Source of the DNA: Ciona intestinalis
Taxonomy: Eukaryota > Chordata > Ascidiacea > Phlebobranchia > Cionidae
Length of the DNA stretch: 64,000 nt
Reading direction: 5' to 3'
Assembly: GCF_000224145.3 (NCBI RefSeq)
Contig: NW_004190441.2
Location: 124,001 to 188,000, forward strand
Under the pieces are notes generated by a model. That model was not told the origin of the DNA and did not search any database. It worked only from the letters and a program-made list of their open reading frames with translations. The translations under genes were made by a program, and so were the position numbers. The stretch's first letter is position 1. Each line of letters begins with the position of its first letter. Shown here piece after piece: positions 42,206-54,759 of the stretch.

Positions 42206-44340
42206 GATGTATGGTAAAGAGATTTGGACTTTACGTCACAATTCTCATGCGATGTAAATCTCCGACACCGAAGCCATGTGACGTATCGCTTCCTGGACGG
42301 CGGTGTTACTTGCATGATGTGACAATTTATCTGCATATGTTGTTTTGTGTGGTGGAGGGCTTGACCAGACAAGCAGTAGACCAGGGTTAACTGAGGTTTG
42401 TCAGTTGTTTACATTAACATTACAAATATTACCGATATATTGATATAGATACTATATGTTTAAGCATAAGTATATTACTTAATATACTTACGCATGCAAG
42501 ATTATAATAACAGTTAAGTGAAGATGCAAGTTTAGTGTTTTGCTACTTCGTAGTCATAATATCTCCCATTCATTGTTATACGTGCGGTCAATATATTTTA
42601 AGGCATTCGCCAAACCCTAGAGTTTTGAATGGAAGTCACGTTCAACCTGTTTTACTTTACATTGAAACGAAATAATGTTTTGCTTTTGTTGTTTCAACCG
42701 AATAAGCAACGCCTTTGATTAAACCACTTCCCGTCCACTCGTGTTTAGCTGAACACAACGATCATAGTCGACTTTGTTTTCTTGTGTGGTTTAAGCAATT
42801 CATCAACTGTGTAAAGCCGATCGTATTTCGCCCTCGGGATAAAAAAAGTAAAAGGCGAAGATTCAAGTGATCGAGCACGAAGTAACAAACGAATGTATTT
42901 GCAATTAGACACATCAGCACAACGATAATGACGTCAGGAGAGTTCTGTCTACCCAGTCGTGGTGGAAATTTTCGTATTCGCGAAACCACAAGTTCCAGTT
43001 TCGCATATACAGTCTACAGCTATATACAAGTTTCTATTTAGTGACAGAATCTTCGAAATAGCTGTTTTTCGTGCTCTTGTATTCAAAACAACTTGGGTCG
43101 AACATTTAGTGGGATTTTCCAGATCTATTTTGATCACTATTGGCGGCACGACCGTATATGCTGTTATGTAGCGGTGGTGGTACACAGTCAACACATGAAT
43201 AGGGTTACAAACAGTGTGGTCTGTAAGGTTCGAGCTGTATAAGGTAGACAGCATCGTTTGTACAATACCGAATGTTGTGTATAATCAATCGTGGTAACGA
43301 CCAACACAAGTGTCTATACACGGGCGCCTTTGTTGATAAATGAAACGTGTCTATTACCACAACGGAAATTGTGAACAATTGTGTTTAATCTGCTATTTAA
43401 CGTGTGGTTGTGGTGTCTGTTATTCGAGGCTTATGTCAAGCGCACCGTGTTTTATGCGACATTGTATATTTAGGCTGTTAGTAATAAAAGCGAACTATAC
43501 CAAGATATAAAGGGAATTAAACTTGAGATATATTTATTCATTCGTTTCCTAATACCGGGAACTTTACGTACTGTTGCATAGATACAGCGGATTGGTTACT
43601 TAGTGCTTGTATGGCTTAACCAGGAGAAACGAACGCAGAGTTTCGGGTTCGCAAAAAAACAAACAATGTGTTGTTTGACGAATACCAGTCCAGCTTATAT
43701 ATTTCGACCTATTTATCAATGAAACTATGTTTGGCAACCGAATATTGTTTGTTTAGTTGCCGGTATCCCATATACGTAGCAAAAGTATCAACGTATATGG
43801 GCACAATTTCTCTATTGTTGTCTCTGGCAACTCTCGTTAAATAACCAACCAAGTCTATAGGAATCGACCATCTCGTTGTTTTGTTGCAACTTAAGTTAAT
43901 ATAGAGTCAGCCATAGCCACCGGTCGTTAAGTTTAATGAGAATCGGATGAAATTGGCGCCCTGGTGCGATTTGGTATTGTAATTAAACGGTAGGCAACAT
44001 ACGGTGTCGGCCTATGTCGGTGCACGCGGTATAATTAGAACAGGATAAGGCAGCATTTGTAATTATTAAAACATTTGGATACCTTGTTACAGTGCATGTT
44101 ACTCTCTTCATTTTGGATGCGCAATCACGTGTGGTGCATTCGGTAGAATACAGTTAGCTTTATAGACGTGGCTGCTGTGTAGTTTTTTTTGAACAGGAAC
44201 AAAGTTTTATGTCTACTGATGCTACATTACAGCTACTTTGTGAAAAATTACGTATTCCGGACTTTTTATTGTAAAAAATAAATTTCATTTTTTCAGATTA
44301 CACATTGTGTTAGTAGCTTGAAACAAAGGGGAACTTTATA

Positions 44341-47300
44341 ATGGGAAACCGATCAACGAAAGAAGAAAAAGGTATTTTATTAAAAAAAAAAATATATATA
44401 AAATAGTATATATGTCTGTATCTCTTCAACCTCGCACTTTGTTATAGATTCACAGTGTAGCGTTGTAAATGCTATTTATCAATAAAGGGATAGTGAATTT
44501 AGGATATATTGTTAAGTTACGCGAGTAGGGTCGGGAAAGATGGGACACAATTTCATTCTATTTTCTCATTACATTTGATAGTAATGTAAAGAGTTGTGAA
44601 ACCGTATCCTCACGACAACCATAGACCGTTGTTAATTGTTTGAAACGCGATCAGGATATTTGGATATTATGTGCTAAAGGTGTCCCATCTTACCCCATAG
44701 TACTATTATAAGTGTATAATAAGTGTAAACCGCATAGACATCTGTTTGGTTTATTCACTATGCTGTATTACATTGGTGTATCGATAAAGACACTTTGTTA
44801 TTATAATTGGGATTAAATAACCTGGTGGATTGTACCACGCTTAATACGGGTTTAGAGAATTCCTCTTTAAGTTTTTATATTTGCACGCGTTGACGGACAC
44901 GGGAGTTAAAATACCACGGAATGTTTTAATTCGAGAAGTATTTGAATAGCCAAACATTTGCATTGAACTACAAGGGTAATGATCTTAACATCTGGGGTTG
45001 TATATTTAACGGCCAGTTATGTGTTTGATGTGCGAATGTTATAACATTGCTGTTCGGTATGTAGTAGGGTGGGGGAAGATGGGACACGTTTAGAACATAA
45101 TATCTAAATATCCTGATCGTATTTTAAACAATTAACAACAGTCTATTGGAGTCGTAAGAATACACTTTTATAATTCGTTAAATGTTCTTCGTTTACCACT
45201 AAATGGGACGAGGAAATAGAGTTAAAAGTGTCCCATCTTTCCCCATCCTACTATATATTTAAAAAATGGTCTACATATAAAAAAGTCCACAAATATAAAA
45301 TCATAGATAGTTTGTACAAAGACAGCAGAAAGAACAAATGTTTCGTTGGAACGAAATTTACATATTAGCTTATAAATGCTCATAATATAAACAGCGGGTG
45401 GAAACGTCGCTTTGGGGTGGTATAGGGCGCCAACTAACGGCTAGTTCACATACGACCCACTCATAGGAATAAATGCTCAAAAGCTACAATGTTAATACTT
45501 ATGTCTGTTGTATATTGACGATGCAAGTCTGTAATACTGGAGTTCGATTATACAAGTAGGCGTGACCTTGAAGAAGCTTGTATTGTATATGTACGAACTC
45601 AGGTACAATAACAAGCGGTCTATATACGATAATAATAATAATGGTCGTCACCTGGTAAAGGCGACCATTTGGTATTTGATGAATATTTTGTTACAAAGTA
45701 AATATTGGAAAAGGATTTTCATATTAGTAGACCGATACATCATTCGGGTTTTAACGCAGAGAATATAAATTACTTTGCCTTATAATTGCAAGTCTTCTAG
45801 CGCAAGTTGATCGTTTGTAATAAAGTTTGGACTTCCCGTTCACCGTGTTCTGTTTAAAGCATTAAGTTCAACCCTGTGTTTAGACTTCGCTAAATTAGAT
45901 TAAACTTCTGATATTAAAGTTAAACCTGGCGACCCATTTCCCCGGGGAGATAATCGTTTCGCCAGCAACGTCAAGACCTAATTTAACCTTTCGATAACTC
46001 GATGATGGCTCGTATGTAACAACTGGAAGCAAACTTAGTTAAGTCTCATTCCGCTCCTGCAACTGTACTGCTCGCATCTAAGAAACGTTCCATACAGTTT
46101 ACTCGATTCTACTTTATAAATATGTCACGATTTCGCCGTAGGTGGTTCGTTATTGGTAAGGGTTGTTGGCAATATATTTAAGTCGTAAATACATTGATTG
46201 TTGTTACTTTCCAGATGCTGAAAACGCAGAAGAAGTGAACGAATTCTTGGACGAACATCCCAGGTTTCTTGGTGAATATATCGATCGTAATCCTCACTTG
46301 CTGGACAACTATGTGATCGATAACGTGGATGAGGAAACTATACAAAAGTGGTTGGACAAAGTTAGCGGGCCCGCCCCGAGTAAGTAGCTTGTAGGTTTGT
46401 TAAGTAGCTGTAATTAAGTCAACTGTGGTAACTTAAATAGGTTAACTCAAGGCCTATGAAGATATATATTTATATATATATAGTAGGCGTGGTTGATACC
46501 TTATGGTCACGTGGTGGGCTACAGTTAAACCATATTTGTTACGCTGTTATAAACTAAGGTCTCAGTAAACTGGTCCCGTAATTATAGGAGGGAGTAAACA
46601 TAAGCCTGGAACAGCAGGGGAGGTGAACACAGAGGTTCCCTTGTCGACGTCCGCGGGATGAAACAGCTTAATTGTGTGCGAGTTTCATATATTTGTATTC
46701 TTTGTTCATCCATCGCAAGTGTTCACCTCAATAAACAAAGCTATGAACGTTGTTGGGCGTTTCATTGAATATGAAACCACAATAATTAAGCAGGTGTGCA
46801 GTTGTACTATGCAGGCAACACCTAACACCTTTAACACACATATCTATTGCCCGGTATAGACAGCATGAGACGAACACGTAACTGCAGAGGTGAAACTAAA
46901 GTATAAGCTCGTATAGATGCGATACAGTGTTAGTAATTCTATTTATTCCACAGCTGAGGTTCTGCAGATCCTACGCGTGAATTACAAGAAAGAGACGAAC
47001 TGTGTAGACCATCATACAGACAAATATATCCACAACAGTTTGGTGGTTCGAAGGGCGGCGACGTTTGATCTCGGGTTGGTTTTCAAGAACCGAAACTACC
47101 GGCCAGCTAAGGATGATATTGTGTTGGAGTTTACCATTGGTAAGTAAAATTACGTAAAGCGGGGTAATTGTAAAACTGTTTAAGAACATGTAGTAAGTTG
47201 GGGTAAGATGGGACATGTTTTCATGGGGTAAAATGGTTCACGTTTATTTTTTATTATTCGATTAAGTAGGAAACAAAGACCAATTACGAAATTATATAAC

Positions 47301-50300
47301 CGTATCCTCACAACTCTGAAATATTGGCGTTAATTGTTTAAAACATATTAAAAAAAATGAAATATTACGTGTTAGCGGCATTCATCTTGGCCCACACGAT
47401 TATATATTATTATTGTTGTGTATTAAATAACAACTGCATATAAATTACAATATATTCGTCCAGGTTCGGACCCTACTATTAAAAACGAGACCAAGATCCG
47501 AGTTCCCGTCGGCGATTCGTTGCAAGGGAGTAAATGGACCTGTATGAAGATCAACGAAGATGAGGTAACCAAGGAAGTCACTTTACAAGTGAATATTCCA
47601 CCAGATGCAATCATCGGGCGTTACAAACTAACTGTGGAGGTGGCCACTGAGTTAAAGGATGGCAGGCAGAAGGAGAGGAAAGTGAAACCGGATATTGTGG
47701 TTCTGTTCAACCCGTTTAAACCGGGTAAGTCCATCGTGGTAAATGGTATATTGTTGTCGACATTTGTTTTAAATGTGAAAGAGATTTTCTGGCAATTGTT
47801 GGTTTCTTATCCTAAAGAAACGATGTTTAATTTGCCGTTCGGTGAAACATCATCAGGATTTACGGTTAAGTGTCTTGTCCAAGCACCCGTATACGCACAT
47901 CAGTGGTGGCGGCGTAAACCATAGATCGAACCAGTCTCCAGCACTGGTTTACAGGCGTGCGTACTAACCAATGTGTAACGGTACCGAACTGCCACGACTT
48001 GTTACATTTATATGGTCCTTGTACAGCGCGAAGAAAAACTTTGTGACAGAAATATTTAGTTTAATTGTTTTTGATCATCCACATTTTTGTTCACTAGCCG
48101 ATCCTGTTTACATGGAATCCTCGGTTGAACGTGAGGAATATGTTCTTAACGACACCGGTCGTATTTATGTTGGTCAATGGTATCGCATCGGTGCCAAAGA
48201 TTGGTTGTTCGGGCAGTTTGAGGAAGGAATATTAGACATCGCGTTGAAGTTGTTGCGCGAACATACAAACGCGCAGAAGAATGCGACGAAAAGTTTAAAG
48301 AAGAGAGCTTCACCTGCCTATTGTAGCAGGCTGTTATCTGCTATGGTGATTGCTTAGATCCAGTTGCACTGTGTTTCTGTGATAAGTCTACTTAATATAT
48401 ATATATGTTGGGGTAAGATGGGAAATATTTGCATAACTGTTTAACCGAATCCTCACAAATCTAAGCTAAAATAACATTGTTATTTGTTCAAAACCCAGTT
48501 AGGAAATATATGAACATTATATCCATCTTACTCCACAATAATATGACATCATAACATGCAGGTCAACTGTAACGATGACAACGGTGTGTTGTGGGGTCGA
48601 TGGGACGGCAAGTATGAGGAGGGAGTGAAACCAACCACATGGAGCGGCAGTGTTGCTATATTGAAGCAATGGAATCAAACGAAGATGAATCCGGTCAAGT
48701 ATGGACAATGCTGGGTCTTCTCCGGGTTGCTTACTACAGGTATTTATATTTTATTAATGTCATTTCATACGGCTATGGTTTCGCTAGATAGTAGTTAGGG
48801 ACAGCGGGGACATAAACATAAACATACTAATAATCTTCGGTCTTGATATTCACATTCCTGTTCCCATTCGACTGATGTGGTTTCGCTAGATATAGTATAT
48901 ACACAGCGGGAATCTCGTAAGGTTAATCCATTCATGAGCGTCACTATAATTAGATGACGGGGCATTTGGCTACTATTCCCACCAAGTTTTTTTTCACGAA
49001 CTTAGCAATCACCGTTTGTTTCTCAGTTCTTCGTGCGCTTGGTATTCCCGCCCGTAGCATCACCAACTTCAACTCCGCCCACGACACCGAATACAACATG
49101 ACAATCGATAAGTTCTTGACCGAGGATGGCGAAAGCGCTGAGGGAACGGGGGATTCTATTTGGAACTTCCATGTTTGGAATGAAGGATTTTTCCGACGAC
49201 CAGATCTGCCTAAAGGTGTGTTCCTGCACACTATAAATATTGCGTACAATATATGGTGGGGAGGGGAAGATGGGACACCTTTTCATTCTGTTTTCTCCTC
49301 ACATTTGGAAGTAAACGAAGAACATCCAAAGAATTATAAATCTATATCCTCACGATTCCCATAGACCGTTGTTAATTGTTTGAAACACGAACAGGATATT
49401 TAGATATTATGTGATAAAGGTGTCTCGTCTTACCTGAGAGTACTATATAGTGGGGTGGGGTAAGATTGCATTCCCATGTTTGTTACACGTGTTTTTAACA
49501 ACGCTCTTTTGAATCGAGATGATGCGGTTATATAAACATGTTTTGTGTACTGTCGTTTCAACTAATTTATTCTTCTAAATCGAAGAGATAAAAGTTCAAA
49601 CATATATGTTACGTTACAATTCATTCGAGTTGCATTGGGCATATTAACCCTGGTATGAACGTGTTGCAGGTTATGACGGTTGGCAAGCTGTTGACGCAAC
49701 CCCACAGGAGGAGAGTAGTGGCGTGATGCAGTGCGGACCTGCTCCTATCAAAGCCATCAAGAATGGGGAAATATACATTGGATCCGACACTAACTTTGTA
49801 TTTGCAGAGGTATAGTGGACATTGGGTTGTTGGGTAACCATTTGTGCAGCTGGTACTCGTAAGCTGCTGTAAGAAAACTGTAAGTTTGGTTGATTTGTAA
49901 AAACATCACGAAGTGGAATACTGACAGGGTAGAAGAATTCTTGAAAGAAAATTAACCAGAGTTTAAATAGAAGAATGTAACTGTATCACATATTATCATT
50001 TAGCTGAGAATACTAGGACTGTACATTTTGATATTTATTTAGCTTGAAATTTAAATAAATGTTTTTTTCAAAGAAACTGTAAAACATGATCGAATCTCTA
50101 TATACTGTCGGGACTAAATGATGAAGTTTTGAATTTTTGGTGGGCTGGGGGAAGACGGGACACCTTTTTATTCAATTTTCTCGTCTCATTTGGTAGTAAA
50201 CAAAGAATATTCAAACAATTATAAAACTTTGTTCTCGTGACTCCCATAGACTGTTGTTAATTGTTTAAATGTTTGGTATTTGAGCTAAAGGTGTTCCGTC

Positions 50301-53300
50301 TCCCCCACCCTACTACGTAGTTGTGAACATTTTTTTCGACTTTTAGAAAAGAAATCCTTTATATCGTGTACGTTCTTCGCAGGTAAACGCTGATCGTGTG
50401 TTCTGGGAAGTAAACGACGAAGGAGAAGTAACAAAGATGGTGAAGAATGATAAACGTCACGTGGGAAGGAACATCAGCACCAAAGCTGTTGGGTCAGATG
50501 AACGTGAAGATGTAACGCTTCAATATAAGTTTGCCGAAGGTAAGTTGTTACTGGCGGACCCGTTGAATCTGGTCCTGATCTAATGTTCATAAAGTTGAAC
50601 GATTCTCGTAACGAAACAACATTCACAATCAAGTGCTTCGAAATATGTAACAAACAAAATCAAGTCTAACTAATTGTTTAATATAGGATAGATTTCGCCT
50701 GAAATGGCTTCATCAGTTATTTATTTAAACGAAACCAATAAGTTCGACTGGCAAGGTATATCATGTAAATGGAATTGAACAATATACGTTGCCATTAAAA
50801 CAACGAATATTCGAAATTATAAAACACACAGGTCCCATTTGAATAAGAGAACAAAATATGCCATTTTAGGCGAAATATAGAAACATTATGACAAACTAAC
50901 CACTGGGCTTAATGAACATATTGTACACGAAACGTGGTGTGGGCAGAATAGTGTTAACAGTATATATCAAAATTTTGTTTCTATAAATTATAAGAATTAC
51001 ATCTTAACTATGATGAAAGGGTTAATTATGCATTGTATTGTAGTTCATTACATGACAGCAACGTTTGTGTTGATATCATAGGAAGCGAGGAGGAAAGAGT
51101 TGCCTTTGAACGTGCTTATGCTCATGGTAGGAAAGCTCCTTACCATGAGAAGTTTGTGGTGGAGGAAGAAGGAAACATCAAGATTGACATCAATCCTGTC
51201 GGTGACGTCATCAACGGAAGTGACGTGTCTATATCGGTTAAGGTGGGTCGGCATGTTTTATATGTATACTAGGGTGGGGTGTGATGGGATATGATGGAGT
51301 GGGGTAAGATGGTATATGGTGGGGTGGGGTAAGATGGGAAACGGTGGGGTAAGATGGAACATGTTTTTGTCCCATTCTCGTCCAAGGTTGTAGTAAACAA
51401 AGAACATTCAAATAAATTAAAAAACTGTATCCCCACGACTATAAAATACGCAATTGTTAAACACACGGTTAGGAAATATGAGATTTCACGGCTGACCATA
51501 TCCACCTAACCCCACAGTAATATTACGTCCATTCTCACATAATATTATATATTCCATTGTAGGTTACAAACGCGAAGGGTGTTGATTGTGACGCAACAAT
51601 AACCACAGTCATCCACACAATGCTCAATAATGAGGAACGGAAACGATTGCTTAAACGATCACGTGGTACAAGGAAGATAGCTGCAGGAAAAGGTTGGTTT
51701 GTTTACATTCAATCTATTCTTTCACATCAACAGTTTGAATGCTGTCACGTGTAGGTTTTTAACCCTTTATACAACAGTTAGGAAAAAAGCACCCACAAAG
51801 TTACATACGTGGTAACTTGTAAGTGTGCACAAGGTGTATGGAACAGAACACCTGTGTTATAACGACTGTCGTTGCCCCGCCATGCGAGGATAAATAAGTT
51901 ACATACATGGTAACTTGTAAGTGTGCACAAAGTGTATGAAACAGAACACCTGTGTTATAACAACTGTCGTTGCCCCGCCATGCGAGGATAAATAAGTTAC
52001 ATACGTGGTAACTTGTAAGTGTGCACAAGGTGTATGAAACAGAACACCTGTGTTATAACAACTGTCGTTGCCCCGCCATGCGAGGATAAATAAGTTACAT
52101 ACATGGTAACTTGTAAGTGTGCACAAAGTGTATGAAACAGAACACCTGTGTTATAACAACTGTCGTTGCCCCGCCATGCGAGGATAAATAAGTTACATAC
52201 GTGGTAACTTGTAAGTGTGCACGAGGTTTATGAAACAGAACACCTGTGTTATAACAACTGTCGTTGCCCCGCCATAGCCTCGAGGAAATACAATAAGTTA
52301 CATACGTGGTAACTTGTAAGTGTGCACAAGGTGTATGGAACAGAACACCTGTGTTATAACAACTGTCGTTGCCCCGCCATGCGAGGATAAATAAGTTACA
52401 TACGTGGTAACTTGTAAGTGTGCACAAGGTGTATGAAACAGAACACCTGTGTTATAACAACTGTCGTTGCCCCGCCATGCGAGGATTAATAAGTTACATA
52501 CATGGTAACTTGTAAGTGTGCACAAAGTGTATGAAACAGAACACCCGTGTTATAACAACTGTCGTTGCCCCGCCGTGCAAAGATAAATAAGTTACATACG
52601 TGGTAACTTGTAAGTGTGCACGAGGTTTATGAAACAGAACACCTGTGTTATAACAACTGTCGTTGCCCCGCCATGTTGCCAGTAGGAAAAAAAAGTTACA
52701 TACGTGGTAACTTGTAAGTGTGCACGAGGTGTATGAAACAGAACACCTGTGTTATAACAACTGTCGTTGCCCCGCCATGCGAGGATAAATAAGTTACATA
52801 CGTGGTAACTTGTAAGTGTGCACAAGGTGTATGAAACAGAACACCTGTGTTATAACAACTGTCGTTGCCCCGCCATGCGAGGATTAATAAGTTACATACG
52901 TGGTAACTTGTAAGTGTGCACAAAGTGTATGAAACAGAACACCTGTGTTATAACAACTGTCGTTGCCCCGCCATGCGAGGATAAATAAGTTACATACATG
53001 GTAACTTGTAAGTGTGCACAAGGTGTATGAAACAGAACACCTGTGTTATAACAACTGTCGTTGCCCCGCCGTAGCACAATAGGAATAAAAAAGTTACATA
53101 CGTGGTAACTTGTAAGTGTGCACAAAGTGTATGAAACAGAACACCCGTGTTATAACAACTGTCGTTGCCCCGCCGTGCAAAGATAAATAAGTTACATACG
53201 TGGTAACTTGTAAGTGTGCACGAGGTTTATGAAACAGAACACCTGTGTTATAACGACTGTCGTTGCCCCGCCATAGGTTTTTAGCCCTTTATACAACAGT

Positions 53301-54759
53301 TAGGAAAAAAACACCCACAAAGTTACATACGTGGTAACTTGTAAGTGTGCACGAGGTGTATGGAACAGAACACCTGTGTTATAACAACTGTCGTTGCCCC
53401 GCCATGCCAGGATAAATAAGTTACATACATTAATATTAAACTTATGTTCAATATACATCTGATCAATGAGAATAATTGAACCTTGTTACCGAATATTTAA
53501 ATTAAAATATCCCCATACTATTCAACCAATCAGATGACGTAGAAAGTTTCAAGTTTGGTTTTGGTGATTACGGGCGCCACCTATCGGATGAGAATGTGAT
53601 CCGCGTTACCACCACTGTGCGTGTGAAGGAAACCAATAAACTTTACGTGGATCAATACGACATTCAGATCGAGAGTCCGCAATGTTTGGAACTTATTGTA
53701 AGTAATATTACCAGCTTTGCTGACTTTAGTATTTTCTTAGATTTGTCTTTTTTCCTTGGTTGTAGGTTGGGGTAAGATGGGACGTGTTTTTGTTTATCGT
53801 CCCATTTGGTATTGGACAAACAATACACACATAATTATATATCTTTATATTCATGACTTTAAAAGATCGTTGTTAATTGTTAAAAACATGATTAAGAAAT
53901 TGAGATATTATGTGCTAACAGTATCCCATCTTACCCCACAGTACCCACGGTATAAAAACATGATTGAGCATTTTCCATTGTTATTCACAGTGTGCAGATG
54001 AGTTGAAAGTGAGGGAGTATCAGCCAATCCGATTCAAGATCACCAACCCACTGAAAGTGGCGATGACGTCAGCTGTGTTTAGTTTGCAAGGGAGTGGAAT
54101 ATCAAGCGGGAAGAGCTTTGAAGTGCCGTGAGTATAATGCGTATGATGGATAGGGATAACAAAGCTTTGTGTATGGCGCCATGGCTCCTACTACATGCCA
54201 TGGCACGACGCCATGGCTCCTACTACATGCCATGCCATAACGCCGCGGCATTTCCGGCGCAGAGGATGAATAACTTGGTGACCGAATTGTTGTTACACAC
54301 ATAGTGTTCGAACATTGCATTGCACGCAGCAATTAAAGATAAGGTGGGGAAGATGGGGCACCTTTTCATTCTCTTTTCATGTTTGATAGTAAACAAAGAA
54401 CATTCAAAGAATTATAAAACTGTATCCTCACAACTCCAATATACCATTGTAAATTGTCACGATCAAGGATGTTTGGATATTATGTGCTAAATGTGTCTCG
54501 TCTTCCCCACTCTACTGTTAATGCAGTAGTGTACATGCGCATGCAGTTCCATGTGTTTACTGTTGGTGTGTAATAATAAGGAAACAAACAATTTCCATCC
54601 ATATTTAGATCACCGATCGAACCCGGTGAGACATACACGAGCCCTGAGATGGAGGTTCGACCTTACAGAAGCAGTCGAGCAACAACAATTCTCGGCGATT
54701 TTGATTGCAATGAAATATGGAACATCAAAGCTAGGAAGCGAGTTTCCGTCAATTTCTAA
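44341..54759 (+). CDS. Transglutaminase with a PDE11-like N-terminal segment and myristoylation-type start
   Basis: Fourteen exons: 44341-44371, 46215-46379, 46954-47139, 47464-47724, 48098-48345, 48562-48739, 49027-49215, 49670-49809, 50383-50539, 51082-51242, 51563-51692, 53534-53697, 53991-54127, 54609-54759; about 765 residues, phases consistent. It starts [10 protein letters not shown], a good N-myristoylation context. Residues about 14-60 ([20 protein letters not shown] ... QKWLDKV) resemble the first segment of PDE5/10/11 proteins, not other transglutaminases. The N-terminal beta-sandwich follows ([25 protein letters not shown]). The core holds the triad Cys about 347 (KYGQCWVF), His about 405 (IWNFHVWNE) and Asp about 428 (QAVDATPQE), with usual spacing; two beta-barrels follow ([18 protein letters not shown]). 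It is predicted to be an active Ca2+-dependent protein cross-linker on the inner membrane face. Introns carry MITEs and a 1.6-kb satellite. It could be called TGM1/F13A-like; I do not assign an orthologue. Confidence 0.92.
44524..44706 (+). mobile_element. MITE in transglutaminase intron 1
   Basis: AGTAGGGTCGGGAAAGATGG to GTGTCCCATCTTACCCCATA then GTACTAT. The inverted ends are about 25 bp. Confidence 0.9.
45061..45254 (-). mobile_element. MITE in transglutaminase intron 1, opposite orientation
   Basis: The ends are the same but the interior reads in reverse (AACATAATATCTAAATATCC, ATTAACAACAGTCTATTGGA), ending CCCATCTTTCCCCATCCTAC. Confidence 0.9.
47190..47398 (+). mobile_element. MITE in transglutaminase intron
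   Basis: AGTTGGGGTAAGATGGGACA, with a duplicated ATGGGGTAAAATGGTTCACG after it, then the family interior, ending GCATTCATCTTGGCCCACAC. The right end is worn. Confidence 0.8.
48405..48541 (+). mobile_element. MITE, shortened, in transglutaminase intron
   Basis: GTTGGGGTAAGATGGGAAAT to ATATCCATCTTACTCCACAA. The interior is shortened. Confidence 0.8.
49251..49446 (+). mobile_element. MITE in transglutaminase intron
   Basis: TATATGGTGGGGAGGGGAAG to GTGTCTCGTCTTACCTGAGA then GTACTATAT. A second, decayed copy (TAGTGGGGTGGGGTAAGATT, 49447-49590) abuts it. Confidence 0.85.
50139..50316 (+). mobile_element. MITE in transglutaminase intron
   Basis: GGTGGGCTGGGGGAAGACGG to GGTGTTCCGTCTCCCCCACC then CTACTA. 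Confidence 0.85.
51265..51525 (+). mobile_element. MITE with its left end multiplied about four times
   Basis: TAGGGTGGGGTGTGATGGGA, GGAGTGGGGTAAGATGGTAT, GGTGGGGTGGGGTAAGATGG and ACGGTGGGGTAAGATGGAAC follow one another before the normal interior. It ends CATATCCACCTAACCCCACA. Confidence 0.8.
51785..53430 (+). repeat. 98-bp satellite array, about 16-17 copies, in a transglutaminase intron
   Basis: A head-to-tail array of the same unit as at 1-475, with period 98 (for example GTTACATACGTGG at 51799 and its next copy at 51897). Four copies carry a variable 10-20 bp patch after CCCCGCC (near 52275, 52675, 53070 and 53275), so the hinge at that point is a hot spot. The phrase CCCTTTATACAACAGTTAGG plus AAAAAA and CACCCACAAAGTTAC occurs at both the start (51765) and near the end (53285), suggesting a duplicated founding unit. 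Confidence 0.95.
53762..53944 (+). mobile_element. MITE in transglutaminase intron
   Basis: GTAGGTTGGGGTAAGATGGG to GTATCCCATCTTACCCCACA then GTAC. Confidence 0.85.
54170..54240. repeat. Local tandem duplication in transglutaminase intron
   Basis: CGCCATGGCTCCTACTACAT then GCCATG occurs twice, followed by a GC-rich palindrome-like patch (GCCGCGGC). Confidence 0.7.
54339..54521 (+). mobile_element. MITE in last transglutaminase intron
   Basis: AAGGTGGGGAAGATGGGGCA to ATGTGTCTCGTCTTCCCCAC then TCTACT. Confidence 0.85.

Larger units (their letters stand above)
40964..44340. other. 3.4-kb intergenic region upstream of transglutaminase
   Basis: No gene is supported. Two MITE copies lie at 41319-41434 and 42009-42205. 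TTTCATTTTTTCAG near 44283-44296, 44 bp before the transglutaminase ATG, is a strong acceptor, so this region probably contains an untranslated first exon, or the transcript is trans-spliced. TGACGTCA-like and CACGTGAC motifs (around 41755-41800) could be regulatory, but this is weak. Confidence 0.45.

Noticed and set aside
42949-43254. Overlapping ORFs on both strands in the transglutaminase upstream region
   Set aside because: Both are short with no domain or splice context; they mirror each other as shadows.
51801-53125. A series of similar 75-110-codon minus-strand ORFs beginning [12 protein letters not shown] (also at 144-500, 23255-23521 and 29838-30074)
   Set aside because: They are translations of the 98-bp repeat. 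The period is not a multiple of three, so the frame cycles, and they occur wherever the repeat does, including in introns.
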